Source of the DNA: Christensenella sp. UBA4379 | Lineage (GTDB): Bacteria > Bacillota > Clostridia > Christensenellales > Aristaeellaceae | DNA length: 15,471 nucleotides | NCBI GenBank assembly: GCA_002391225.1 | Contig: DGRV01000074.1 | Coordinates: 37,556-53,026 of the forward strand | Direction: 5' to 3' | Shown: piece after piece, positions 1 through 6,223 of the stretch | Position numbering within the stretch: the first letter of the stretch is position 1 | Layout: each line of letters opens with the position of its first letter | Program-made: the position numbers and the translations under genes | Notes under the pieces: generated by a model | What the model was told of the DNA's origin: nothing | Seen by the model: the letters and a program-made list of their open reading frames with translations, nothing else | Databases searched by the model: none

Positions 1-36
1 CTGAAAGGGCGAGAGGCAAATCCGAAGGGGGGTTCC

Positions 37-61
37 GATGGGGGGACAAAGTCCCCCCATC
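37..61 (-). terminator. Perfect hairpin just downstream of the first double-glycine gene
   Basis: An 11-bp perfect stem (37-47 with 51-61) has a 3-nt loop and six consecutive G:C pairs. It lies 15 bp past the stop of the minus-strand gene at 77-451. No T-tract follows on the minus strand, so it may be a 3'-end stabiliser or processing hairpin, or an attenuator before further genes to the left, rather than a classical intrinsic terminator. Confidence 0.4.
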
Positions 62-76
62 GAGTGCTTCAGCTAT

Positions 77-451
77 TTAGTCCCACATCTGGAACTTGTA
101 ATCGCCAATGGAGCCGTCCCAGTCGAGGTTGTAGCTGCTGGCCAGGGTCTGCTTCCATTCGCGGGCGTAGCCGACGAAATCGGCGCTGTCAGCGTACTTG
201 GTCTTCCAGAGCTTTTTGCTTTCGCTCCTCAGGGTTTCGGCCAGGTCCTTGCTGATGGAGACGGCCTGGTGGCTGCTGTTTTTGATGGTATATACGTCCT
301 TGCCAAAGCAGGTGTTGGCATAGGAAACGCCGGCGCGGTACAGGGCGGCGTCGCCGAAGCAGGACTCAAAGGGATGTCCGCCGGACACGGTTTCCAGCGC
401 GGCGTGATCCAATTCGTTGACGGTGATTTCTTTCATATCGAGAGTGCTCAT
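77..451 (-). CDS. Double-glycine-leader secreted peptide precursor, large core (paralogue A)
   Basis: This encodes 124 residues. Residues 1-25 form a bacteriocin-type leader ending ELDHAALETVSGG, with L at -12, L at -7, V at -4 and GG at -2/-1. That is the consensus cut by C39-peptidase (PCAT/ABC) exporters. The predicted mature part is 99 residues, starting HPFESCFGDAALYRAG, with two cysteines, a charged probably helical middle (LAETLRSESKKLWK) and a Trp-rich end. The ATG at 451 has a good ribosome site (AAGGAAGG, about 9 nt upstream). It is a close paralogue of the gene at 689-1030, from which a terminator separates it. I do not recognise the core family, and it is far larger than a typical class II bacteriocin. 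Export through a double-glycine pathway is inferred from the leader. Its role (bacteriocin, signal or modified peptide) is unknown. Confidence 0.8.
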   Translation of the reverse strand: MSTLDMKEITVNELDHAALETVSGGHPFESCFGDAALYRAGVSYANTCFGKDVYTIKNSSHQAVSISKDLAETLRSESKKLWKTKYADSADFVGYAREWKQTLASSYNLDWDGSIGDYKFQMWD

Positions 452-480
452 GTTTTAATGCCTTCCTTTCATGAATCGGC

Positions 481-501
481 CTGTCTGCTGATGTCAGACA
501 G
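481..501 (-). promoter_or_regulatory. 5'-leader hairpin upstream of paralogue A
   Basis: A 7-bp perfect inverted repeat (CTGTCTG/CAGACAG) with a 7-nt loop lies 30-50 bp upstream of the start codon at 451. It could be an operator or a 5'-UTR hairpin. On the plus strand it is followed by a T-rich run (about 507-520), so it could also act as a plus-strand terminator, but no plus-strand gene precedes it. No convincing -35/-10 pair was found between 452 and 600. Confidence 0.3.
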
Positions 502-610
502 AAGCGTTTGTTTTTGTTTTCGTGGGGAGCGCCTGGCTGCTTTATGTCAGCGCGCTGCCATGGATTGATACGCCCCTTCAGGGAAGATGGCAGCGGACGA
601 AATGAATTTT

Positions 611-645
611 TTTAAAACGGAATGGGCCGCCTTATTGGGCGGCCC
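611..645 (-). terminator. Intrinsic terminator after paralogue B
   Basis: On the minus strand, GGGCCGCC (638-645) pairs with GGCGGCCC (624-631) around a 6-nt loop. A T-run (614-617, minus-strand TTTT) follows a few bases later. It lies 43 bp past the stop of the gene at 689-1030 and so separates the two paralogues. The T-run is short and slightly displaced, so termination may be partial. Confidence 0.6.
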
Positions 646-688
646 GGAGGGTTTAAAATGTGGCTGTTTCTTTCTGTCAGTTTTACGG

Positions 689-1030
689 TTATTTGCTGAC
701 GCCCGGGATGCCGTCCCATTCGATGTCGTATTTATCGTCGAGAATTTCCTTCCATTCGCGCAGGTAGCCGACCAGGTCCGCCTGGGCCTCGTATTTGGAC
801 TTCCAGAGCTTGTCGCTTTCTGCGCGGAGGGTCTTGGCCAGATCCTTGCTGATCTGTTTGGAGCCGACATAGTAGCGGTCGCTTCCAAAGATGACGTTCT
901 GGTAGGAAACGCCCGCGCGGTACAGGGCGGTATCGCCGAAGCATTCTTCAAAGGGATGGCCGCCGGCGACGGTTTCCATTTCCGCATGGGTCAGTTCTTC
1001 CAGCTGGGGGATGGCGGTGAGGGTGTTCAT
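689..1030 (-). CDS. Double-glycine-leader secreted peptide precursor, large core (paralogue B)
   Basis: This encodes 113 residues from the ATG at 1030, chosen because AAGGAGG sits 8 nt upstream. The reading frame stays open further upstream, but without a comparable ribosome site. The leader (residues 1-24) ends LTHAEMETVAGG and matches the double-glycine consensus at L-12, E-8, M-7, V-4 and GG. The 89-residue core starts HPFEECFGDTALYRAG and is clearly homologous to paralogue A: the FGD-ALYRAGVSY block, ISKDLA-TLR-ES-KLWK-KY, then AD-VGY-REWK and WDG. It has one cysteine where A has two, and lacks the short insertion that A carries near core residue 33. Export by a double-glycine peptidase transporter is inferred. 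No transporter or modification enzyme is in view. It lies downstream of pfkA but is separated from it by a strong terminator. Confidence 0.8.
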   Translation of the reverse strand: MNTLTAIPQLEELTHAEMETVAGGHPFEECFGDTALYRAGVSYQNVIFGSDRYYVGSKQISKDLAKTLRAESDKLWKSKYEAQADLVGYLREWKEILDDKYDIEWDGIPGVSK

Positions 1031-1123
1031 ATGTTGAGCCTCCTTGATGTTTTCGTGATAGGTTTCTGACCGCCGCGGCGGAAAAAAGCCCTGCCTGTTC
1101 GGCAAAAGTCCATGCATGAAGAA

Positions 1124-1152
1124 CAAAAAAAGAGGCCGCCGAAGCAGCCTCT
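1124..1152 (-). terminator. Strong UUCG-loop terminator of pfkA
   Basis: On the minus strand, AGAGGCTGC (1144-1152) pairs with GCGGCCTCT (1131-1139), including one G-U pair, around a TTCG tetraloop. A T-run (minus-strand complement of 1125-1130) follows at once. It starts 28 bp after the pfkA stop and is a textbook intrinsic terminator. Confidence 0.85.
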
Positions 1153-1179
1153 GGATGATTATGTGATTGATCCCCAGGC

Positions 1180-2253
1180 TTAGTCGCCAAAGGAAATGCC
1201 GATGTTTCGTGCCAGGTCCACCATCTGGTGGTCTTCGGGGACGAGCTTGGAGATGCCCGCCACTTCGCTGAGCTTGTTGTGGACGATCTCGTTGCCCACC
1301 AGGGCGACGGTGTAGCCGTACTTGTCCTTCTTGATCAGGTCGGCGGCGTGGACGCCGAACTGGGTGGACAGCACGCGGTCGTAGGCGCAGGGCGTGCCGC
1401 CGCGCTGGATGTGGCCGGGGACCACCGCGCGGGCCTCGACGCCCGCCAGCTCCTGGAGCTGCTCGGCGATGCGGTAGGCAATGCCGTGGAAGCCGGCGTC
1501 CTTGCGGGCGGCCTCGCGCTCCTTGCGCTTGAGCTTGGCTTCCTTTTTGTCCATCGCGCCTTCGGCCACGGCGATGATGGAGAAGGCCTTGTTGTTGCGG
1601 GCGCGGGATTCCATGACCTCGGCGACCTTTTCGATGTCGTAGGGGATTTCGGGCAGGAGGATGGCGTCGGCCCCGCCGGCCATGCCGCTGTACAGGGTCA
1701 GCCAGCCGGCCTTGTTGCCCATGATCTCCACCACGATGACGCGGCCGTGGGAGGCGGCGGTGGTGTGCAGGCGGTCGATGACGTCCGTAGCGATTTCACA
1801 GGCCGTATGGAAGCCGAAAGTAAAGTCCGTGCCGTAGATGTCGTTGTCGATGGTCTTGGGCAGGCCGATCACATTCAGGCCCTCTTCGCTCAGGAGGTTG
1901 GCTGTCTTGTGGGTGCCGTTGCCGCCCAGGGTCACCAGGCAGTCCAGCTTGAGGTCCTCATAGGTCTTTTTCATCGCGGCTACTTTGTCGACGTTGTCGT
2001 CGCCCAGCAGACGCATTTCGCGGAAGGGGCGGCGGCTGGAGCCAAGGATGGTGCCGCCCAGGGTCAGGATGCCGGAAAAGTCCTGCTTGCGCATCAGGCG
2101 GAACTCGCCCTCGATCAGGCCCCGGTAGCCGTCCAGGATGCCGATGATTTCGGCGTCAAAGGTCTCGTAGGCCGCGCGGGCGACGCCGCGGATGGCCGCG
2201 TTCAGGCCGGGGCAGTCCCCGCCGGCGGTCAGGATACCGATTCTGCGTTTCAT
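1180..2253 (-). CDS. pfkA: 6-phosphofructokinase (Pfk family, 357 aa)
   Basis: It phosphorylates fructose 6-phosphate to the 1,6-bisphosphate, the committed step of glycolysis. Family landmarks, in order, are GILTAGGDCPGLNA at the N-terminus (GGD 11-13), GGNGT at 110-114, PKTIDND at 132-138 (base Asp136 with Asp138), the MGNKAGW block near 178-184, and PGHIQRGG at 279-286. A Lys/Glu-rich insertion occupies about 236-254. At the position equivalent to E. coli Gly104, which is Asp in PPi enzymes, this protein has Gly112, favouring ATP. At the position equivalent to E. coli Gly124 it has Lys133, as PPi-PFKs do. This Gly/Lys mix is known in group III ATP enzymes, so ATP dependence is likely but not proven. 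The ribosome site AAGGAGG sits 7 nt before the ATG. It follows the HerA-like gene by 46 bp on the same strand. Confidence 0.93.
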   Translation of the reverse strand: MKRRIGILTAGGDCPGLNAAIRGVARAAYETFDAEIIGILDGYRGLIEGEFRLMRKQDFSGILTLGGTILGSSRRPFREMRLLGDDNVDKVAAMKKTYEDLKLDCLVTLGGNGTHKTANLLSEEGLNVIGLPKTIDNDIYGTDFTFGFHTACEIATDVIDRLHTTAASHGRVIVVEIMGNKAGWLTLYSGMAGGADAILLPEIPYDIEKVAEVMESRARNNKAFSIIAVAEGAMDKKEAKLKRKEREAARKDAGFHGIAYRIAEQLQELAGVEARAVVPGHIQRGGTPCAYDRVLSTQFGVHAADLIKKDKYGYTVALVGNEIVHNKLSEVAGISKLVPEDHQMVDLARNIGISFGD

Positions 2254-2299
2254 GGTGCTTCCTCCTTCTTTGTCGTCGAACAGGGTGATTTAAACAGGG

Positions 2300-4090
2300 T
2301 TATCTTCTTCCGGTGTGCTTGAGGCCGAATACGCCCAGCAGGTTCCTCATCAGCGTGCGGCCGCTTTCCCGCGCGGCGCTGGTGGTGGCGGACTTGGCGA
2401 AGGAATCCAGCAGGGTCTGCACGTAGGTTTTCTGGGGCTTTCCGGTCTGGGCCGTGGGCTTGACGATGGGCTTGGCCGTCTGGATGGGCGCTTCGGCGAC
2501 GGCGCCGCCCTGCTGCGGGACATACTGGCCCAGGGCCGGGTCCCAGATCAGCACGGGGGGCTGACCGCTTGGAGCGGCGGGCGTCTGAACCGGCTCTGCG
2601 GGCTGTGCCGACTGGGTGTACACGGGCTGGGCCGGCTGGGCGTACACGGGCTGCTGCATCTGCGGCAGCTCCTGCACCTCGTAAGCGCCGGTCTGCGGGT
2701 TATAGACGCTGAAGGTGACGGGCTGGTAGGCGGGGGCCTCCTGGGCCGCCTGGCCGAAGCCCGGCTGGATGGGCTGGACCACCTGGGTCTGCTGGACGCC
2801 CTCGCCCATATACCGGGCCGCTAAAATTTCGTAGGCGCTCTCCCGGTCGTAGGCTTCGGCGTACTTTTCCTCATAGGGGCTGGTGGTGATGAAGGTTTCC
2901 CGCAGGCTGTCGGAAATCGTGCCGATGCTGCCCTGCGGCGGCAGGATGGTGGCGCGCTGGACGATGGAGGGCGTGCCGTCCTTGTCCAGGAAGGAGAGGA
3001 GGGCTTCGCCGGTCTTGAGGCTGGTCAGCGCCGCCTCGGTGTCAAAGGCCGGGTTTTGCCGGAAGGTCTGGGCGGCGGCCCGGACGACCTTCTGCTCGGC
3101 CGGGGTGAAGGCGCGCAGGGCGTGCTGCACCCGGGCGGAAAGCTGGCTGAGGACGGTGGAGGGCACGTCCATCGGGTTCTGGGTGATGAAGAAGACGCCC
3201 ACGCCCTTGGACCGGATCAGGCGGACGGTCTGCTCGATCCGCTCCATCAGGGCCTTGGGGCAGTCATTAAACAGCAGGTGGGCCTCGTCAAAGAAGAACA
3301 CCATCCGGGGCAGCTCCTTGTCGCCGGTCTCGGGCAGGAGCTCGTACAGTTCGCCCAGCATCCACAGCAGGAAGGTCGAGTACAGGGCGGGCTTGCTGAA
3401 CAGCTTGTCCGCCGCCAGGATGTTGACCACGCCCATCCCGTTTTCGTCCTGGGTGAACCAGTCGGCCAGGTCCAGCGCCGGCTCGCCGAAAAAGACGTCG
3501 CCGCCCTGGTCCTCCAGAATGGCGATGGCCCGCTGGATGGCCCCGACGGAGGCCTTCGTGATATTCCCGTAGTTCAGGACGTATTTGGAGGCGTTATCGC
3601 CCACGTAGGCCAGCATGGCCTTTAAATCCTTGAGGTCGATCAGCAGCATCCCCTCGTCGTCCGCGATGCGGAAGATCAGGTACAGGACGCCGGACTGGGT
3701 CTCGTTGAGCCCCAGCATCCGGGACAGGAGCAGCGGCCCCATCTCGCTGACGGTGGTGCGGATCGGTGTGCCCCGCTCCCCGAACACGTCCCAGAAGCAC
3801 ACGGGCGAGGCGGAGAAGGCGAAATTGCTGACGCCGCAGGTGTTCAGGCGCTCCTCGATCTTGGCGTTCTGTTCGCCGGGCTTGGCCATGCCGGCCAGGT
3901 CCCCCTTGACGTCCGCCAGGAAGACGGGGACGCCCAGGCGGGAAAAGCCCTCCGCCAGCACCTGCAGGGTGACGGTTTTGCCGGTGCCGGTCGCTCCGGA
4001 AATCAGGCCGTGACGGTTGGCCATTTTGGGCAGCAGGCAGACGGCGCCGTCCCTGCTGGTGCCGACCCAGATGTTCTGATCTAAAAGCAT
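2300..4090 (-). CDS. HerA-like ATPase, DUF853 family
   Basis: This is a 596-residue P-loop ATPase of the HerA/FtsK superfamily, resembling E. coli YjgR. It has Walker A GATGTGKT (32-39), Walker B FFFDEAH (265-271), and a downstream ITQNP sensor-like strand (302-306). The ATPase body ends near 430. A Pro/Gln-rich low-complexity linker follows (about 431-550, with repeated PVY-Q-AQP units and two short tyrosine/proline modules), then a conserved helical tail (553-590) with the LLDSFAKSAT and RTLMRNLLGVFG segments that close family members. The physiological role of DUF853 proteins is not well defined; DNA pumping or translocation is only inferred from HerA. ATG at 4090 with AAAGGAGG 8 nt upstream. 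It is probably cotranscribed with pfkA (46-bp gap). The sequence upstream of the ribosome site is entirely repeats and shows no recognisable promoter. Confidence 0.92.
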   Translation of the reverse strand: MLLDQNIWVGTSRDGAVCLLPKMANRHGLISGATGTGKTVTLQVLAEGFSRLGVPVFLADVKGDLAGMAKPGEQNAKIEERLNTCGVSNFAFSASPVCFWDVFGERGTPIRTTVSEMGPLLLSRMLGLNETQSGVLYLIFRIADDEGMLLIDLKDLKAMLAYVGDNASKYVLNYGNITKASVGAIQRAIAILEDQGGDVFFGEPALDLADWFTQDENGMGVVNILAADKLFSKPALYSTFLLWMLGELYELLPETGDKELPRMVFFFDEAHLLFNDCPKALMERIEQTVRLIRSKGVGVFFITQNPMDVPSTVLSQLSARVQHALRAFTPAEQKVVRAAAQTFRQNPAFDTEAALTSLKTGEALLSFLDKDGTPSIVQRATILPPQGSIGTISDSLRETFITTSPYEEKYAEAYDRESAYEILAARYMGEGVQQTQVVQPIQPGFGQAAQEAPAYQPVTFSVYNPQTGAYEVQELPQMQQPVYAQPAQPVYTQSAQPAEPVQTPAAPSGQPPVLIWDPALGQYVPQQGGAVAEAPIQTAKPIVKPTAQTGKPQKTYVQTLLDSFAKSATTSAARESGRTLMRNLLGVFGLKHTGRR

Positions 4091-4113
4091 ACGGGGTACC
4101 TCCTTTGTGGTTG

Positions 4114-4162
4114 GGGATTGGGGAGTAGGGAATAGGGATTAGGGATTAGGCAATAGGGGGTA
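4114..4162. repeat. Heptad tandem repeat, GGGATTA class (7 units)
   Basis: Seven exact-length 7-bp units run from 4114 to 4162 (GGGATTG, GGGAGTA, GGGAATA, GGGATTA twice, GGCAATA, GGGGGTA). They continue in phase into GAGTGGA, the unit of the next repeat class. The run sits directly upstream of the HerA-like gene's ribosome binding site. It resembles in kind the short heptanucleotide tandem repeats described in cyanobacteria. Confidence 0.85.
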
Positions 4163-4281
4163 GAGTGGAGAGTTTTCGCTCGCTTTGCTCGCAGAGTGGA
4201 GAGTGGAGATTGATATGGTCTGAGATATGGAGGACAAATGTTCATCTTCACTCTCCACTCTTCACTCTTCACTCTCGATAC
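4162..4281. repeat. 120-bp repeat unit, copy 1, with internal hairpin arms
   Basis: This is the first of two head-to-tail units. It holds a GAGTGGA-class heptad start, a GC-rich motif with direct GCTCGC-TTT-GCTCGC, then an inverted repeat: 4193-4210 pairs with 4244-4261 (17 of 18 positions) around a 33-nt unique loop. It closes with TTCACTC heptads. It has no coding content. Location between the minus-strand ispDF 3' end and the HerA-like gene suggests a terminator-like or mobile hairpin role, which is inference. Confidence 0.8.
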
Positions 4282-4400
4282 AGAGTGGAGAGTTTTCGCT
4301 CGCTTTGCGCGCAGAGTGAAGAGTGGAGATAGATATGGTCTGAGATCATATGGAAGACAAATGTTCATCTTTACTCTCCACTCTCCACTCTTCACTCTCC
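4282..4400. repeat. 120-bp repeat unit, copy 2, overlapping the ispDF stop codon
   Basis: This second tandem unit has the same block order as copy 1. It carries a 3-bp insertion in the loop and several substitutions in the arms (left 4313-4330, right 4368-4385). Its last bases contain the final two codons and the TGA stop of ispDF (4392-4394), so the repeat array runs into the gene. Together with the heptads upstream, it fills the whole stretch of about 300 bp between ispDF and the HerA-like gene. Confidence 0.8.
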
Positions 4401-5522
4401 GATCAACGCTGTGGCGTTGGCGGAGATGCCTTCGCCGCGGCCTTCGTAGCCCATGTGTTCGGTGGTGGTGGCCTTGACGGAGATTTGGGAGACGGGCAGG
4501 CGCAGGGCCTTTGCCACGTTTTCCCGCATCTGTTCGATGTAAGGGGCCAGCTTCGGGGCCTGGGCGACAATGGTCACGTCCGCGTTGATGGGGCGGAAGC
4601 CCGCTTCATTGAGCAGGTCGACTGCCTTTTCGAGCAGCAGCAGGGAGGAAATGCCCTTGTAGTTAGGGTCGCTGTCCGGAAAATGTTTCCCGATGTCGCC
4701 AAGGGCGGCCGCGCCCAGGAGGGCGTCCGTCAGGGCGTGGAGGGCCACGTCCGCGTCCGAATGGCCGAGCAGGCCCTTTTCATAGGGGATCTCGACGCCG
4801 CAGAGAATGAGCTTCCTTCCTTCCACCAGTCGGTGGGCGTCATAGCCGCTGCCTACGCGGAAAGCGGGCGGGAAAAAACGTTCAGCCATACGGACGTCCT
4901 CCGGGGTGGTCAGTTTGATGTTGTCCGCGCAGCCCGGGACCAGGTACACCTCTTCCCCGATGGCCTCCACCAGGGCGGCGTCGTCGGTCAGCGTCTCCGT
5001 CGCGGCTTCGTGCGCCCGGCGGATCAGGGACAGGCGGAAGCCCTGAGGCGTCTGCATCCGGTACAGGTGCTCGCGGGGAATGGTTTCCAGCACCAGCCCG
5101 TCCGGGTCGGCCCGCTTGAGGGTGTCGCTGAGCGGCACGGCGGCCGCCGCGGCCCCGTGGGCCATGGCCCCTTCCAGCACCCGGCGGACGGTAGCTTCGT
5201 CCACCAGCGGCCGGGCTCCGTCGTGAATCAGCACATATTCGGCGTCCTCCGGAAGTATCGACAATCCGCAGCGGACGGAGGCCTGCCGGCTGTCTCCCCC
5301 CGGGGTAATCCGGCAGGGGATGTCATAGCGGCGGAAGACCTCGGAAAAAATTTCCGTCTCCTCACACCGGACCACGGCCACCAGCCCATCCAGGGCGGAC
5401 AAAAGCGTCCTGGCGGCATGGACGCAGGCGGGGACGCCGCCCAGGGGCAGCAGGGTCTTGTTCCCCTGAACGCCCATCCGGGTGCCGCTGCCGCCGCACA
5501 AAAGAATTCCGTATGCGCTCAT
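4392..5522 (-). CDS. ispDF: Bifunctional IspD/IspF, MEP-pathway isoprenoid synthesis
   Basis: Two enzymes are fused in 376 residues. IspD (about 1-215) makes CDP-methylerythritol from MEP and CTP; IspF (about 221-376) cyclises CDP-ME phosphate to MEcPP. The IspD nucleotide loop is LLCGGSGTRMG followed by NKTLLPLGG (Arg15, Lys22); later come HDGARPLV, TPQGF and NIKLTTPEDV. IspF shows GYDAH (metal ligands Asp228, His230), GHSDADV, His262 in HALTDALLGAA, GDIGKHFPD and TTTE--GYEGRGEG. The start is the ATG at 5522, where MSAYGILLCGG begins the conserved fold. The frame is open upstream but non-homologous there. The start overlaps the DUF4364 stop as ATGA, with AGGAAGAA just upstream, implying translational coupling. 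The last codons and stop fall inside a heptad repeat. Confidence 0.96.
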   Translation of the reverse strand: MSAYGILLCGGSGTRMGVQGNKTLLPLGGVPACVHAARTLLSALDGLVAVVRCEETEIFSEVFRRYDIPCRITPGGDSRQASVRCGLSILPEDAEYVLIHDGARPLVDEATVRRVLEGAMAHGAAAAAVPLSDTLKRADPDGLVLETIPREHLYRMQTPQGFRLSLIRRAHEAATETLTDDAALVEAIGEEVYLVPGCADNIKLTTPEDVRMAERFFPPAFRVGSGYDAHRLVEGRKLILCGVEIPYEKGLLGHSDADVALHALTDALLGAAALGDIGKHFPDSDPNYKGISSLLLLEKAVDLLNEAGFRPINADVTIVAQAPKLAPYIEQMRENVAKALRLPVSQISVKATTTEHMGYEGRGEGISANATALIGE

Positions 5523-6085
5523 GTTTCTTCCTGTCCTGTCATCAACTGAATGAGTTCCTGGTAGACCTTCGCCCCTTCCGTCTCCCACCGCTGCGTCATC
5601 CGCGCGGCCAGCTCGCTGGAGGGCACGGGCATGGAGAGGGAGAGGATGGACGTTCCCTTGTCGATCACCGAAAGGCGGACGTCGTATTCGCCGCTCTGGT
5701 TCTGCTCCATCGTGGCGGTAAACTCCCGCTTTCGGTGCAGGGCCTCCTGCCACCGGGGCAAAAGGGAGCGGACCGTTTGCCGGTCGCTCTCCGGGATGCG
5801 GGAAAGAAAGAGGGAGAGGGTCTCCCGGCCGGCCTGGGTCAGGCTGTAGCGCCAGCTGGTCCCGTCCATCCTTCGGGCAGTCTGCCCTTCCCGCGTCAGG
5901 GAAGAGAGGGCTGGCATCAGCTCAAAATAGGAAAGCAGCTCCCCGTCGCTGCAGCAGCGCAGCAAAAAGGTGTCCGTCGCCTCCGGCAGCTCGGAAAGCA
6001 GCAGCAGAACGATCAGCCTGCACTCGGTTTCCGGCCGCTGGCGCTTGGGCAGATATTCCTTTTCATCCTCCCCGGTCCGGGCCAT
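5519..6085 (-). CDS. DUF4364 family protein, winged-helix-like
   Basis: This 188-residue cytosolic protein matches the DUF4364 pattern known from Clostridia. The N-terminal half looks like a winged-helix fold: a helix (LIVLLLLSELPEA), a Tyr/Phe-containing middle helix (ELLSYFELMPALSSLTREG), and a wing ending in YSLTQAGRETLSLFLSRIP, as in PadR-like regulators. The C-terminal half (about 110-180) is a beta-rich domain with the family's EYDVRLSVID--TSILSLSM block. The family has no established biochemical function; DNA binding is inferred from the fold only. ATG at 6085 has TGGAGGA about 7 nt upstream. It is the first gene of a two-gene unit with ispDF (4-bp overlap), and an AT-rich promoter-like region lies in front of it. 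Confidence 0.85.
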   Translation of the reverse strand: MARTGEDEKEYLPKRQRPETECRLIVLLLLSELPEATDTFLLRCCSDGELLSYFELMPALSSLTREGQTARRMDGTSWRYSLTQAGRETLSLFLSRIPESDRQTVRSLLPRWQEALHRKREFTATMEQNQSGEYDVRLSVIDKGTSILSLSMPVPSSELAARMTQRWETEGAKVYQELIQLMTGQEET

Positions 6086-6111
6086 GATGTTCCTCCAATA
6101 ATCAGCAGTTT

Positions 6112-6145
6112 TCTATAAAATATATCTATTCGATTCACAGGCCTG
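6112..6145 (-). promoter_or_regulatory. AT-rich candidate promoter of DUF4364-ispDF
   Basis: In a window of about 60% GC, 6112-6135 is strikingly AT-rich. It contains minus-strand -10-like hexamers TATAGA (6112-6117) and TATATT just upstream of it. No good -35 hexamer stands at 16-18 bp, so the exact promoter is uncertain. It lies between the terminator at 6162-6197 and the ribosome site, the right place for a promoter. Confidence 0.35.
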
Positions 6146-6161
6146 GAATTCCTGCCGGGGA

Positions 6162-6197
6162 TAAAAAAATAACTGTTCCGCGGGTTGGGCGGAACAG
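6162..6197 (-). terminator. Intrinsic terminator after the PARG gene
   Basis: On the minus strand, CTGTTCCGC (6189-6197) pairs with GCGGAACAG (6173-6181) around a 7-nt loop. TTATTTTTTT follows (complement of 6162-6172). It is 27 bp past the PARG stop and closes the antitoxin-toxin-PARG unit. Confidence 0.88.
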
Positions 6198-6223
6198 AGG
6201 AAGGATGCTTGCGGCCTGGGCAG

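Noticed and set aside
38..1069. Plus-strand frames overlapping the two precursor genes
   Set aside because: They are antisense shadows. The minus-strand genes have leaders, ribosome sites and mutual homology.
1070..1081. 12-bp palindrome CCGCCGCGGCGG upstream of paralogue B
   Set aside because: It is pure GC in a GC-rich genome, with no adjoining promoter or T-run, so chance is a sufficient explanation.
1228..2322. Long plus-strand open frame antisense to pfkA (364 codons)
   Set aside because: It mirrors the GC-rich codon pattern of pfkA, has no ribosome site, and its translation is Gly/Val/Ala/Asp-rich with no motif, while pfkA is unmistakable.
4081..4395. Open frame on the minus strand through the repeat region
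   Set aside because: It consists of translated heptad repeats (RVKSEEWRVKMNICP-type runs) and has no ribosome site.
4162..4400. CRISPR array
   Set aside because: There are two long units with hairpin arms and conserved loops, not short repeats with unique spacers, and there are no cas genes.
4350..5549. Plus-strand open frame antisense to ispDF (399 codons)
   Set aside because: Its start lies inside the repeat, its translation is a compositional shadow of ispDF, and ispDF has all of its catalytic motifs.
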